Source of the DNA: Streptacidiphilus rugosus AM-16
GTDB lineage: Bacteria > Actinomycetota > Actinomycetes > Streptomycetales > Streptomycetaceae
DNA length: 64,000 nucleotides
Direction of reading: 5' to 3'
Assembly (NCBI RefSeq): GCF_000744655.1
Contig: NZ_JQMJ01000004.1
Coordinates: forward strand, 3,410,001 to 3,474,000
Made by a program: the position numbers and the translations under genes. The notes beneath the pieces are model-generated. The model made no database searches, had not been told where the DNA came from, and saw only the letters and a list, made by a program, of their open reading frames with translations. Of this stretch, positions 36,504-44,203 are shown one piece after another. Position 1 is the first letter of the stretch. Each line of letters begins with the position of its first letter.

Positions 36504-37961
36504 TCAGGCCACCGGCTGCGCGGCGGGGACGCCCTCGACGCCTTCCGCACCGGCGACCGCGTCGCGCGGGGCCTCCGCCACCGGGGCCGGCAGGCCCCGG
36601 CCGCGACGCGGCGCGATCAGGATGGCCGCGGTGGCCGCGACGATCACGCTCGCGCCGACCCAGAGCGCGGGGGTCAGGCCGTCGACGAAGCTCTGGCCGC
36701 TGCTGTAGCCGCCGTGCGCGGTGAAGACCGAGGTCAGCACCGCCACTCCGAGGGCTCCGCCGACCTCACGCAGCGCGTTGTTCGCGCCGGAGGCCACACC
36801 CTGCTGGTCCGGCCGGACCGAGCCCATCAGCATGGTGGCGACCGGGGCGAAGAAGAGGGCCATCCCCACGCCGGAGAGGACCAGCGGCGGGACCTGGCTG
36901 ATGTAGCTGGTGTGCGTCCCGACGATCACGGCGAACCAGCCGAGGCCGAGCGCCTGCAGGGCCAGGCCGGCGGCGATCACGACGCGGCCGCCGATGCGGC
37001 CGGCCAGGATGCCGGCCAGCGGGGCGACGAGCATCGGCATGCCGGTCCACGGCAGCATCCGCACGCCCGCGCTCATCGGGCTGTTGCCCTGGACGTTCTG
37101 CAGGAACTGGCTGAGCAGGAAGATCGAGCCGAACATGCCCAGCGACATCAGCATCGACGCGAGGTTCACCGCGGTGAAGGAGCGGCTGCGGAAGAGGCGC
37201 AGCGGCAGCAGCGGGTTCGGCGTGCGGGCCTCCCAGACGACGAAGGCGACCAGCAGGGCCGCGCCGGTGACGAGCGCGGCGAGCACCGGCGCGCTGGTCC
37301 AGCCGTCCGCGTTGCCGCGGATCAGCCCGTAGACGATGCCGAAGAGTCCGCCGCTGGCCAGGGCCGTGCCCAGGACGTCCAGCCGGCTGTTCGGGCCGTG
37401 GGACTCGTTCAGCCGCAGGCGGGCCAGCGGCAGCAGGGCCAGGCCGATCGGCACGTTGAGGGCGAAGATCCACTGCCAGGAGAGGTGCTGGACGACGGTG
37501 CCGCCGATCAGCGGGCCGAGGGCGACGGCCATGCCGTTGACCGCTCCCCAGGCGCCGAAGGCGAGGCCGCGCTTGGCGACCGGGACGGCGGCGGTGAGCA
37601 GGGTCAGGCTGACCGGTGCGAGCAGGGCCGCGCCGACTCCCTGAGCGGCGCGGGCGGCGACCAGGGCGCCGATGTTCGGAGCGAGGGCGGCCGCCAGCGA
37701 GGAGAGGGTGAACAGGCCGAGCCCGGCGATGAAGAGGCGACGGCGGCCGAAGCGGTCGCCGAGCGCCGCGCCGAGCATCAGCAGCACGGCGAAGGTCAGC
37801 GTGTAGGCGTTGACCGTCCACTCCAGGTCGGTGATGCCGCCGCCGAGGTGGGCCCGGATGGAGGGCAGGGCGGTCGTGACGACCAGGTTGTCGAGTGCGG
37901 CCATGAAGCCCGCGGTGCTGGTGATGACGAAGGCCCAGACGGCCGGATTGCCTTTGCGCAT
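36504..37961 (-). CDS. MFS drug efflux transporter, DHA2 (14-helix) family
   Basis: A 485-residue permease. Motif A is LGDRFGRRRLF; motif C-like PVSLTLLTAAVPVAKRG and the N-terminal AALDNLVVTTALPSIRAHL are typical of EmrB/QacA-type exporters. About 14 helices are visible, with a cytosolic Ala/Pro/Glu tail. It lies 96 bases downstream of a TetR regulator on the same strand, and a shared operator-like site sits before its start, so export is likely induced when the TetR protein binds a drug or metabolite. Confidence 0.92.
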   Translation of the reverse strand: MRKGNPAVWAFVITSTAGFMAALDNLVVTTALPSIRAHLGGGITDLEWTVNAYTLTFAVLLMLGAALGDRFGRRRLFIAGLGLFTLSSLAAALAPNIGALVAARAAQGVGAALLAPVSLTLLTAAVPVAKRGLAFGAWGAVNGMAVALGPLIGGTVVQHLSWQWIFALNVPIGLALLPLARLRLNESHGPNSRLDVLGTALASGGLFGIVYGLIRGNADGWTSAPVLAALVTGAALLVAFVVWEARTPNPLLPLRLFRSRSFTAVNLASMLMSLGMFGSIFLLSQFLQNVQGNSPMSAGVRMLPWTGMPMLVAPLAGILAGRIGGRVVIAAGLALQALGLGWFAVIVGTHTSYISQVPPLVLSGVGMALFFAPVATMLMGSVRPDQQGVASGANNALREVGGALGVAVLTSVFTAHGGYSSGQSFVDGLTPALWVGASVIVAATAAILIAPRRGRGLPAPVAEAPRDAVAGAEGVEGVPAAQPVA

Positions 37962-37979
37962 GATTCCCCCAGGCGCGAA

Positions 37980-38002
37980 TAAAGTGATCGATCAATAACT
38001 TT
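37980..38002. promoter_or_regulatory. TetR operator candidate in front of the MFS gene
   Basis: AAAGT...ACTTT inverted ends. Its reverse complement AAAGTTATTGATCGATCACT closely matches the site before the TetR gene, AAAGTTAGTGGTTGATTACT. A shared sequence at both promoters of the pair is what one expects for the regulator's operator. Confidence 0.65.
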
Positions 38003-38057
38003 TGCGGCCAAAAAAATCCGCTGCCCGGGACGCGCACCTGTCCGGCACGCGGCGCGG

Positions 38058-38618
38058 TCAGCAGAGCGGTTCGGGCCCGAATCCCTGCCACAGGCGGTGC
38101 TCCTGCGGGAAGCCCATGGCGACCAGTGCGTTGATCAGCATGCCGTGCGCGAAGAACTGGCCGACCTCCTCGGGGGAGGCGCCGGACGCCGCCGCCACCG
38201 AGTCCCACAGATCGGTCCACATCTCGCGGACGGCCTCGCCGACCTCGTGATCCCCCGCGGCCTCGGCGGCCGCGGTGGAGACGTACATCTGCATCTGCAT
38301 GAGGAGCCGACTGCGGTCCTCGATCAGCTCGAAGTAGGCCACACCCATCGCATCGAGCGCGTCCTTGCCGTGCCGCCCTTCGGCGGCGGCGAGGAACGCG
38401 CCCTTGATCTCGGCCGTGCAGCGACGGACCGCGGCCTCGAAGAGGGCGCGCTTGTTCTCGAAGAGCCGGAAGAGATAGGGCTGCGACACCCCGACCCGGC
38501 GAGCGATCGCCTGGGTCGAGGTGCCGTTGTAGCCGGTTTCGGCGAACTCGATCATCGCGGCGCGGATGACGCTCTCGCGCCGTTCCTCCGCGCTCATCCG
38601 GATGCTCGTCTTCGCCAT
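38058..38618 (-). CDS. TetR family transcription regulator
   Basis: A 186-residue regulator. The N-terminal HTH is TGYNGTSTQAIARRVGVSQPYLFRLFENK at about residues 28-57; the C-terminal helical domain (QMQMYVSTAAAEAAGDHEVG) would bind a ligand and dimerise. It is upstream of the MFS pump gene and probably represses both itself and the pump. Confidence 0.92.
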   Translation of the reverse strand: MAKTSIRMSAEERRESVIRAAMIEFAETGYNGTSTQAIARRVGVSQPYLFRLFENKRALFEAAVRRCTAEIKGAFLAAAEGRHGKDALDAMGVAYFELIEDRSRLLMQMQMYVSTAAAEAAGDHEVGEAVREMWTDLWDSVAAASGASPEEVGQFFAHGMLINALVAMGFPQEHRLWQGFGPEPLC

Positions 38619-38624
38619 GAGTCA

Positions 38625-38648
38625 AAGTTAGTGGTTGATTACTAACTT
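38625..38648. promoter_or_regulatory. TetR operator candidate in front of its own gene
   Basis: AAGTTAGT and ACTAACTT form a perfect 8-bp inverted repeat with an 8-base spacer, directly before the TetR start. It is AT-rich against a high-GC background. Confidence 0.8.
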
Positions 38649-38675
38649 CGTCAAGGGGGGCGGGAGACGGATGTC

Positions 38676-39104
38676 TCAGGCCAGCTGGACCACGGCCCGC
38701 GACATGCCGAGGACCTTCTGGCCCGCGCTGGAGGCGACCAGGTCGACGCGCACCCGGCGGTCGTCCAGCTTGGCCGCGACCTTGCCGGTGACCTCGATCA
38801 CGGCGCCGGCGTCGTCGTTCGCGACCACGACCGGCTTGGTGAAGCGCACGCCGTACTCGACCACCGCGGCCGGGTCCACCGTCCAGTCGGTGACCACGCG
38901 GATCGCCTCGGCCATGGTGAACATGCCGTGGGCGATCACGTCCGGCAGGCCGACCGCCTTGGCGAACGCCTCGTTCCAGTGGATCGGGTTGAAGTCGCCG
39001 GAGGCGCCCGCGTACTGGACCAGGGTGGCCCTGGTCACCGGGAACGACTGGGCCGGCAGCTCGGTGCCGACCTCGACCTCGTCGTAGTTGATGCTCGCGC
39101 TCAT
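38676..39104 (-). CDS. MaoC-like dehydratase (HadB-like)
   Basis: A 142-residue hot-dog protein with the hydratase motif GASGDFNPIHWNEAFAKAVG, where Asp and His are the catalytic pair. It resembles the HadB subunit that dehydrates 3-hydroxyacyl-ACP. The partner HadA-like gene lies 7 bases upstream. In mycobacteria had genes also sit between rpmG and the tRNA-Trp/secE/nusG block, so the local order is old. Expected to act as a heterodimer. Confidence 0.88.
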   Translation of the reverse strand: MSASINYDEVEVGTELPAQSFPVTRATLVQYAGASGDFNPIHWNEAFAKAVGLPDVIAHGMFTMAEAIRVVTDWTVDPAAVVEYGVRFTKPVVVANDDAGAVIEVTGKVAAKLDDRRVRVDLVASSAGQKVLGMSRAVVQLA

Positions 39105-39111
39105 CGCCGCC

Positions 39112-39591
39112 TCACTCCCCCGCCGTCGTCGACTCGGCCGCGTCGGACTCCGCCGCCCGCGCGACCAGCATCATGTAGGCGGTCACCACGTGCTCGCCGC
39201 TCGCCTCGTGCACCTCGCCGCGGACCGACAGGACGTCGTTGCCCGCCAGCGACTTGATCGACTCGATGACGCAGGTGACGCTCAGTCGGTCACCGGCGCG
39301 GACCGGGCGCGTGTAGACGAAGCGCTGGTCGCCGTGGACGACCCGGCTGAAGTCCAGGCCGAGCTCGGGGTCCTCGACCACCTGGGCGGCGGCCCGGTAG
39401 GTGATCACGAAGGGGAAGGTCGGCGGCGCGATGACGTCCGGGTGCCCCAGGGCCTTGGCCGCCTCGGGGTCGGTGTACGCGGGGTTGGCGTCGCGCACCG
39501 CCTCCGCGAACTCGCGGATCTTCTCGCGGCCGACCTCGTAGGCCGGGGTGGGCGGATAGGACCGCCCGATGAAGGAGGGGTCCAGCGGCAT
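39112..39591 (-). CDS. MaoC-like dehydratase N-terminal-type subunit (HadA-like)
   Basis: A 159-residue hot-dog protein; start ATG 39591 with AGGAG upstream. SFIGRSYPPTPAYEVGREKIREFAEAVRD is the FAS1-type dehydratase N-terminal segment, and VVHGDQRFVYTRPVRAGDRL is the second conserved block. It lacks a clear catalytic Asp-His pair, as is usual for the HadA-type partner that binds the acyl chain. Same operon as the HadB-like gene, downstream of rpmG. Confidence 0.87.
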   Translation of the reverse strand: MPLDPSFIGRSYPPTPAYEVGREKIREFAEAVRDANPAYTDPEAAKALGHPDVIAPPTFPFVITYRAAAQVVEDPELGLDFSRVVHGDQRFVYTRPVRAGDRLSVTCVIESIKSLAGNDVLSVRGEVHEASGEHVVTAYMMLVARAAESDAAESTTAGE

Positions 39592-39638
39592 GCGTGGCTC
39601 CTGACGTCCGTTCGTGTGGCGGGAAACCGGGTACGACA

Positions 39639-39667
39639 AAGGCCGCCCCCGAGACGGGGACGGCCTT
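39639..39667 (-). terminator. rpmG terminator
   Basis: AAGGCCG/CGGCCTT outer stem and CCCC/GGGG inner stem, followed on the minus strand by TTGTCG. It lies 51 bases past the rpmG stop. Confidence 0.75.
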
Positions 39668-39717
39668 CGCCTTGTGCTCTCAGATCGAAACCCGACCCTT
39701 GCGGTGGAGCTGCAGGG

Positions 39718-39882
39718 TCAGCGAGTCTCGCGGTGCGCGGTGTGTGCGTTGCAGCGGGGGCAGTGCTTCTTCATCTCAAGACGATCCGGGTCGTTACGCC
39801 GGTTCTTCTTGGTGATGTAGTTCCGCTCCTTGCACTCCACGCACGCCAGCGTGATCTTCGGACGGACATCAGTGGCGGCCAC
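39718..39882 (-). CDS. rpmG: 50S ribosomal protein L33
   Basis: A 54-residue L33: GTG start at 39882 with GGAAGG upstream; [20 protein letters not shown]. Two CxxC pairs (CVEC and CPRC) make this the zinc-binding (C+) form. In streptomycetes C- paralogues replace such proteins under zinc limitation. It heads the rpmG-had block and follows the tRNA-Met/tRNA-Thr pair on the same strand. Confidence 0.96.
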   Translation of the reverse strand: MAATDVRPKITLACVECKERNYITKKNRRNDPDRLEMKKHCPRCNAHTAHRETR

Positions 39883-39966
39883 GGGAGTGCCTTCCTCGGA
39901 CAGACAACGTTACAGACAGACAAGAGTAGCCGATCGGGCCAGTGACCCGGAAATCGGCTACGGGTG

Positions 39967-40042
39967 TGGTAGCGGTGACCGGACTTGAACCGGTGACACA
40001 GCGATTATGAGCCGCTTGCTCTACCAACTGAGCTACACCGCC
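39967..40042 (-). tRNA. trnM: tRNA-Met (CAT anticodon, elongator type)
   Basis: Minus-strand cloverleaf: acceptor GGCGGTG/CACCGCT, D arm TAGCTCAGTTGGTAGAGCA, anticodon loop CTCATAA (CAT), T arm CCGGTTCAAGTCCGG, encoded ACCA end. The first pair is G-U and a normal elongator D arm is present. A CAT anticodon could also be an Ile-lysidine tRNA, but position next to tRNA-Thr and rpmG fits Met. Confidence 0.93.
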
Positions 40043-40088
40043 ACGACGATCGCGTGCCCTGCCGGGTGGCAGGGAACCCTCTCATCCG

Positions 40089-40161
40089 AGCCCCCATGCG
40101 GAATCGAACCGCAGACCTTCTCCTTACCATGGAGACGCTCTACCGACTGAGCTATAGGGGC
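40089..40161 (-). tRNA. trnT: tRNA-Thr (GGT anticodon)
   Basis: Minus-strand cloverleaf: acceptor GCCCCTA/TGGGGGC, D arm TAGCTCAGTCGGTAGAGCG, anticodon stem TCTCC/GGAGA with loop ATGGTAA (GGT), T arm TGCGGTTCGATTCCGCA. CCA is not encoded. Transcribed together with tRNA-Met and rpmG. Confidence 0.95.
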
Positions 40162-40340
40162 GAACGGGGAAGACATTACACGGTCCGCAGCCCAACCGTG
40201 AAATCCGTTTGGCGCCGGTCCGGTACGACTTTTGCGACCGGGCCCGCCGGTCCCCACGCGCCTCCCGGAACGCCGTCCCGCAGCGCCATAGGCTCACAGT
40301 CTTCGATCTTGGCGAACGCGGAGAGGGAGCGGGCCGGTCC

Positions 40341-41537
40341 ATGGGCACAGCGGCGGGGACCGGAGCGACCGGGTCGACGGCACTGCTGCTGTCCGGGGCC
40401 AGACTGGCGGACGGCCGCAGCGTGGACGTCAGGATCAGCGGTGAACGGATCGAGGCGGTCGGCACCGTCGGCAGCCTGAGCGCGCCCGAGCGGCTGGATC
40501 TGAGCGGCTATCTGCTGCTGCCGGCCCCGGCGGAGCCGCACACCCACCTGGACGAGGCCTTCACGGCCGAGCTCGGGACCGGCCCCGCCGCCCCGGCCGC
40601 GGCCGCGGGCCCGGAGGAGGTGCGCCGCCGGGTCACCGAGGCCGCGCTGACCTGCCTCGGCTACGGCGCGACGGCGATCCGCAGCCAGATCCTGGTCGAC
40701 ACGCACGCCGGACTCGGCCGCCTGGAGGGGGCGCTGCAGGCGGCGCGCGACCTCCGCGGCCTGGTGGACCTTCAGATCGCGGTCATGCCTGGGCGGTTGA
40801 CGGGAAACGGCGGGCACGAGGGGCGCGAGCTCCTGCGCGAGGCCCTGCGCTCCGGCGCGCACGCCCTCGGCGGACGCCCCGCACAGGATCCCGACCCGAC
40901 CGGCCACCTCGACGCCCTGCGGGCGCTGGCCCGGGAGTTCGACCGCGCGCTGGACCTGCATGCGGACGCGAAGTCCGCAGCCGCGCTCACCGAGAAGGAC
41001 CGGAGCGCCGTCCTCTGCCTGGAGGGCGGAGCGGACCGGCGACTGCCGGACGCGCTGCTCCGGGCGGGGGTCGGCGTTGTCGTGCTGCCCCAGAGCGGGC
41101 GCTGCGCCGGCGGCGCGGCGGGCCCGACCGGCGGCTACGAGCCGACGACGGTCCGGGCACTGGTCGAGGCCGGGGTCCCGCTGGCGGCGGGGAGCGGCGC
41201 GCTGCGGGACGCGCGCTGCCCGGTCGGCCGGGCCGATCCGCTGGAGGCCGCCTTCCTGCTGGCCGCGACCGCGGGCCTGACGGCGGGCGCCGCCTACGAC
41301 GCCGTGAGCGCCACCGCGCGCGCCCTGCTCGGCCTGCCGCAGGTCCGGGTCGAGGCCGGCTACCCGGCCGAGCTGCTCGCGGTCCGCGGCGACAGCCTCG
41401 CCGCGGCGCTGGCCGGCGGCCACAGCCGCGTGGTGGTCCACGGCGGCCGTGTCGTCTCCCGCACCAGCGCCGTCCGCGAGTACGCCGAGACCACGGCCGC
41501 CGCCGTCCCGCGCCAGGTCCGCCCCGGCCCCGCGTAG
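40341..41537 (+). CDS. Amidohydrolase, cytosine deaminase-like, probably degenerate
   Basis: A 398-residue protein from ATG 40341. It has a beta-sandwich start (LLLSGARLADGRSVDVRI), the metal-binding PHTHLDEAF (HxH), an LDLHADAKSAA strand with its metal His, and the C-terminal LLAVRGDSLAAALAG sandwich. The usual zinc Asp near the end (GxDN) is replaced: here the strand reads LAAGSGALRD. The second histidine motif of cytosine deaminases is also not clear. It may use a different metal set or be inactive. Diverges from the tRNA genes. Confidence 0.78.
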   Translation: MGTAAGTGATGSTALLLSGARLADGRSVDVRISGERIEAVGTVGSLSAPERLDLSGYLLLPAPAEPHTHLDEAFTAELGTGPAAPAAAAGPEEVRRRVTEAALTCLGYGATAIRSQILVDTHAGLGRLEGALQAARDLRGLVDLQIAVMPGRLTGNGGHEGRELLREALRSGAHALGGRPAQDPDPTGHLDALRALAREFDRALDLHADAKSAAALTEKDRSAVLCLEGGADRRLPDALLRAGVGVVVLPQSGRCAGGAAGPTGGYEPTTVRALVEAGVPLAAGSGALRDARCPVGRADPLEAAFLLAATAGLTAGAAYDAVSATARALLGLPQVRVEAGYPAELLAVRGDSLAAALAGGHSRVVVHGGRVVSRTSAVREYAETTAAAVPRQVRPGPA

Positions 41538-41890
41538 CCCCCGCCCGGCCGAGGCCATGCCCGCAGTCTCCCTGCGCGGGCTGCATGCCCCGCCCTGCGA
41601 GGACCCCGCCGACGTGCGGTCGGCCCACGCACGGTCCATCGATGCCGCCCACAAGCACCCGCGCGGGCCCGGCCGTAGGCCGTGGACCGCCCCGGAGGCG
41701 CCCCGCGGGGACCGGCCCACGCGCGCACCTTCCAGCGATGCCGCCCAGGCAGGCCGCCGCCCGCGCGGGCCCGGCCGTAGGCCGTGGACCGGCCCGGAGC
41801 CCGGCGAGGAACCCTGACATGGGGACCGGCCACGCACACATGGTCCAGCGATGCCGCCCGACACGGGCCCCGCCCGGCGGGAAGCGCGGG
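41538..41890. repeat. Gene-free region with three degenerate tandem repeats
   Basis: About 350 bases without a gene. Units starting near 41621, 41712 and 41825 share GGCCCACGC, CGATGCCGCCC and, in the first two, CGCGGGCCCGGCCGTAGGCC followed by GTGGACC. The period is about 90-115 bases. The core is rich in inverted repeats (GGCCGTAGGCC) and may fold; it could be a degenerate intergenic repeat family or serve as terminators for the convergent amidohydrolase and GNAT genes. Confidence 0.8.
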
Positions 41891-42409
41891 TCAGTCCGGG
41901 GAGGTGAGGTCGCGGCGGTAGTGGACGAGCAGTTCGCCCCAGTCGTCGATCTTCACCCGGCCCGTGCGGCGGAAGCCGATCGCGCGGTAGAGGCGGTTCG
42001 CGCGGAGGTTGTCCGCGTGGGTCCAGAGCTGGGCCGTGGAGAACTCCTGCGCCCGGCCGTCCGCCAGGAGTTGTTCGATCAGGCGGCGACCGACCCGCTG
42101 GCCCCAGCGGTCGGGGGCGACGCTGAGCAGACTGAGGTGGAGCAGGCCCGGCTCGGGCGGGCCCGCGCCGTCCTCGGTCAGGCCCTGGACGCCGAGGATG
42201 GTGCCGACGATGCCGCTGCCGGGGCGGCCCTCCTCGCGCGCGAGGAGCAGCATCGCGCCGGGCGCGGCCATCCGGCCGTGGGCCAGCCGGACGTGGTCAC
42301 GCGGGAGCGGCCGGCCGTTGCGCCGGATCAGGTGCGAGTGCTGCCAGACGGCGAGCGCCTCGTCGACCTCCTCGGCCGTGGCCGGACCCACCGCCAACGT
42401 GCCGCCCAT
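41891..42409 (-). CDS. GNAT family N-acetyltransferase
   Basis: A 172-residue GNAT protein from ATG 42409 with GGAGG 7 bases upstream. The acetyl-CoA motif is LSVAPDRWGQRVGRRLIEQLL (Q/RxxGxG/A type), followed by LWTHADNLRANRLYRAIGFRRTG. Substrate unknown. Confidence 0.88.
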   Translation of the reverse strand: MGGTLAVGPATAEEVDEALAVWQHSHLIRRNGRPLPRDHVRLAHGRMAAPGAMLLLAREEGRPGSGIVGTILGVQGLTEDGAGPPEPGLLHLSLLSVAPDRWGQRVGRRLIEQLLADGRAQEFSTAQLWTHADNLRANRLYRAIGFRRTGRVKIDDWGELLVHYRRDLTSPD

Positions 42410-42563
42410 TCGGCCCTCCTGGAGCTCCGCGTCCCGGCATCCCAGCCAGCTCGTGGCCAAGGTTTCTACCACGCGGGGCCCCGGCCGTCAGCAGCGGCGA
42501 CAGGCTCGTGACAGGAGTGAAAGCGGTGACGCCAGTGACGGTCACGGCGTAGCAGAAAGCCGG

Positions 42564-42591
42564 TTGCCCCGGTACCGCCGTACCGGGGCAA
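42564..42591. terminator. Perfect hairpin downstream of the PadR-linked gene
   Basis: TTGCCCCGGTAC and GTACCGGGGCAA form a perfect 12-bp stem with a 4-base loop, 24 bases past the stop at 42615. Confidence 0.85.
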
Positions 42592-42614
42592 GCGACGTTT
42601 CGGGCGGAGCGCGC

Positions 42615-43178
42615 TCAGGCGGAGACCCGGTGCGGGTCGGCGTGGGCGTCCCGGGTCGGGTCGTCGACGGTGGGGAGGCGACCCTCCTTGCGGGCGCGCC
42701 GCAGATCGTCGACGTACTCGCGGGTCAGCATGGCCGAGAGGGTGGCGATGCCGCCCCGGTGCACCCGGATCTCGCCGTCGGCCACGTGGCCGACCAGCCG
42801 GATCCTGCGCTCCGGGCCGCGCCCGGCGGCGTCGGTCGGCGCCTGGCCGTCCTTGACCCTGCCCTTGCCGGTCCAGCGCAGATCCCAGTGGTCGACCACC
42901 GCGTCCTCGGGGACGAGCAGCTTCACCAGCGCGCGCTGCATCCGGACGTCGACCTCGACCACGTCGGGGATGCCCGGCGAGCGCAGGTCGATGACGACGC
43001 TTCCGCCGCGCGCCCTGATCTCGAAGGCGTCGGCCGCGGTCCAGTTGCCCAGGCGCTTGGCGACGGTGTGGTCGACCTGGATGCGCTCGGCGGTCCCGGG
43101 CCGCGCCGCCTCGGCAGGTGCCGTGACGGGAGCGGTCGTTGCGGGGGTGTTGCCCTTGGCGAACTTGTCCTGGCTCAC
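42615..43178 (-). CDS. Hypothetical protein divergent from PadR
   Basis: A 187-residue soluble protein from GTG 43178 (MSQDKFAKGNTP) with AAGGGG upstream. After a 35-residue Ala/Thr/Pro linker the sequence is beta-rich (AFEIRARGGSVVIDLRSPG, ALVKLLVPEDAVVDHWDLRW, GEIRVHRGGIATL), which recalls beta-helical cell-envelope-response proteins (LiaF-like). It ends with a charged helix REYVDDLRRARKEGRL. No enzyme motif. The divergent PadR gene 149 bases away and the operator cluster between them suggest PadR controls it. Confidence 0.72.
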   Translation of the reverse strand: MSQDKFAKGNTPATTAPVTAPAEAARPGTAERIQVDHTVAKRLGNWTAADAFEIRARGGSVVIDLRSPGIPDVVEVDVRMQRALVKLLVPEDAVVDHWDLRWTGKGRVKDGQAPTDAAGRGPERRIRLVGHVADGEIRVHRGGIATLSAMLTREYVDDLRRARKEGRLPTVDDPTRDAHADPHRVSA

Positions 43179-43260
43179 GGTGAGCCCCTTCCGGTGGAGG
43201 CGACGAACGGGAGCGGGCGGCCTTGGCGGCGGTGTGCCCGGCCGGCGTTTCCGCCGACAG

Positions 43261-43299
43261 ATAGATAGTTGCATTGCAACTAGTCTCTAGTCAACTAGT
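43261..43299. promoter_or_regulatory. PadR operator cluster
   Basis: AGTTGCATTGCAACT is a perfect 6-bp palindrome with a 3-base centre (43267-43281). Two ACTAGT hexamers follow at 43279-43284 and 43294-43299. The region is AT-rich and lies between the divergent PadR gene and its probable target. Confidence 0.75.
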
Positions 43300-43326
43300 G
43301 CCGGTGAGATTAGGTCGAAGGGTACG

Positions 43327-43971
43327 ATGACGGCCATGAGCACCCCCCTGCGGAGTTCCCCCCTCTACCTGACCGTGCTGTCGCTGCTGCACTACCAGCC
43401 GCTGCACCCGTACGGGATCCAGCGCCTGATCAAGCAGTGGGGCAAGGACCAGGTCGTCAACGTGAGCCAGCGGGCCAGCCTCTACCGCGCCATCGACCGG
43501 CTGCTGGCGGCCGACCTGATCGCCGTGCGCGAGACCGGGCGCGACCAGCTCTACCCGGAGCGCACGGTCTACGAGGTCACCGACGCCGGCCGCACGGTCG
43601 CCAGGGAGTGGCTGGTCGAGATGCTGGCCACGCCGAAGCAGGAGTTCCCCGAGTTCCCGGCCGCGCTCTCACTGCTGCTGATGCTCGAACCCGACGAGGC
43701 CCTGGAGGTCTTCGAGCGGCGGGCCGAGCACGTGCGGGCGGCGCTGCGGGAGATCGACGCGGTCACGGCGGTCGAGGCGCAGCACCGGCTGCCGCGCGTG
43801 GCCATGCTGGAGACGGAGTACCAGCGGGTGGTGACGGCCGCCCAGCTCCAGTGGCTCGACGCCGTCGTGGAGGACCTGCGCACCGGGCGCCTGTCCTGGA
43901 CCCCGGAGGAGCTGCTGGCCTTCGCCGAGCCCTCGGACACCCCGACGGACACTCCGCCTGACACTCCGTAG
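43327..43971 (+). CDS. PadR family transcription regulator
   Basis: A 214-residue regulator from ATG 43327 with AAGGG close upstream. The winged HTH is SPLYLTVLSLLHYQPLHPYG, then IQRLIKQWG... and VNVSQRASLYRAIDRLLAADLI, with the wing ELYPERTVYEVTDAGR-like segment. A C-terminal helical part (AEHVRAALREIDAVTAVEAQHRL) mediates dimers. The last 15 residues are a TDTPPDTP repeat, and degenerate copies of the same DNA continue past the stop to about 44025. Confidence 0.9.
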   Translation: MTAMSTPLRSSPLYLTVLSLLHYQPLHPYGIQRLIKQWGKDQVVNVSQRASLYRAIDRLLAADLIAVRETGRDQLYPERTVYEVTDAGRTVAREWLVEMLATPKQEFPEFPAALSLLLMLEPDEALEVFERRAEHVRAALREIDAVTAVEAQHRLPRVAMLETEYQRVVTAAQLQWLDAVVEDLRTGRLSWTPEELLAFAEPSDTPTDTPPDTP

Positions 43972-44203
43972 GACGCCCCACAGGACGCCCGCAGGACCCC
44001 CGCGGACCCCCGCCGGACGCCCCTTCGAACGCCAGGTCCCTCGGCCGGCCAGGGCGGCTGACCCATGGTCACCACCACGCTCAAGGGAGTCTCGACGACC
44101 GGACTACCTGCCGGAACAGGGAATGTGCCACCGTCCCGTGCCGTGCGAACACCGCTAACATGTGGGGTGCGCCTGAACGGCGTTGGAGGACTTGGGGGGC
44201 TCC

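Noticed and set aside
36445..36550. A longer MurB start 35 codons upstream
   Set aside because: It would overlap the end of the MFS transporter gene and adds a basic, non-conserved extension.
39967..40161. tRNA pair considered as an integration site for a mobile element
   Set aside because: No integrase, excisionase or duplicated tRNA end is seen on either side.
43935..44025. GGACNCCC-type repeats after the PadR stop considered as an extended gene
   Set aside because: The stop at 43969-43971 is clean, and the repeat beyond it is only degenerate copies of the TDTPPDTP-coding DNA.
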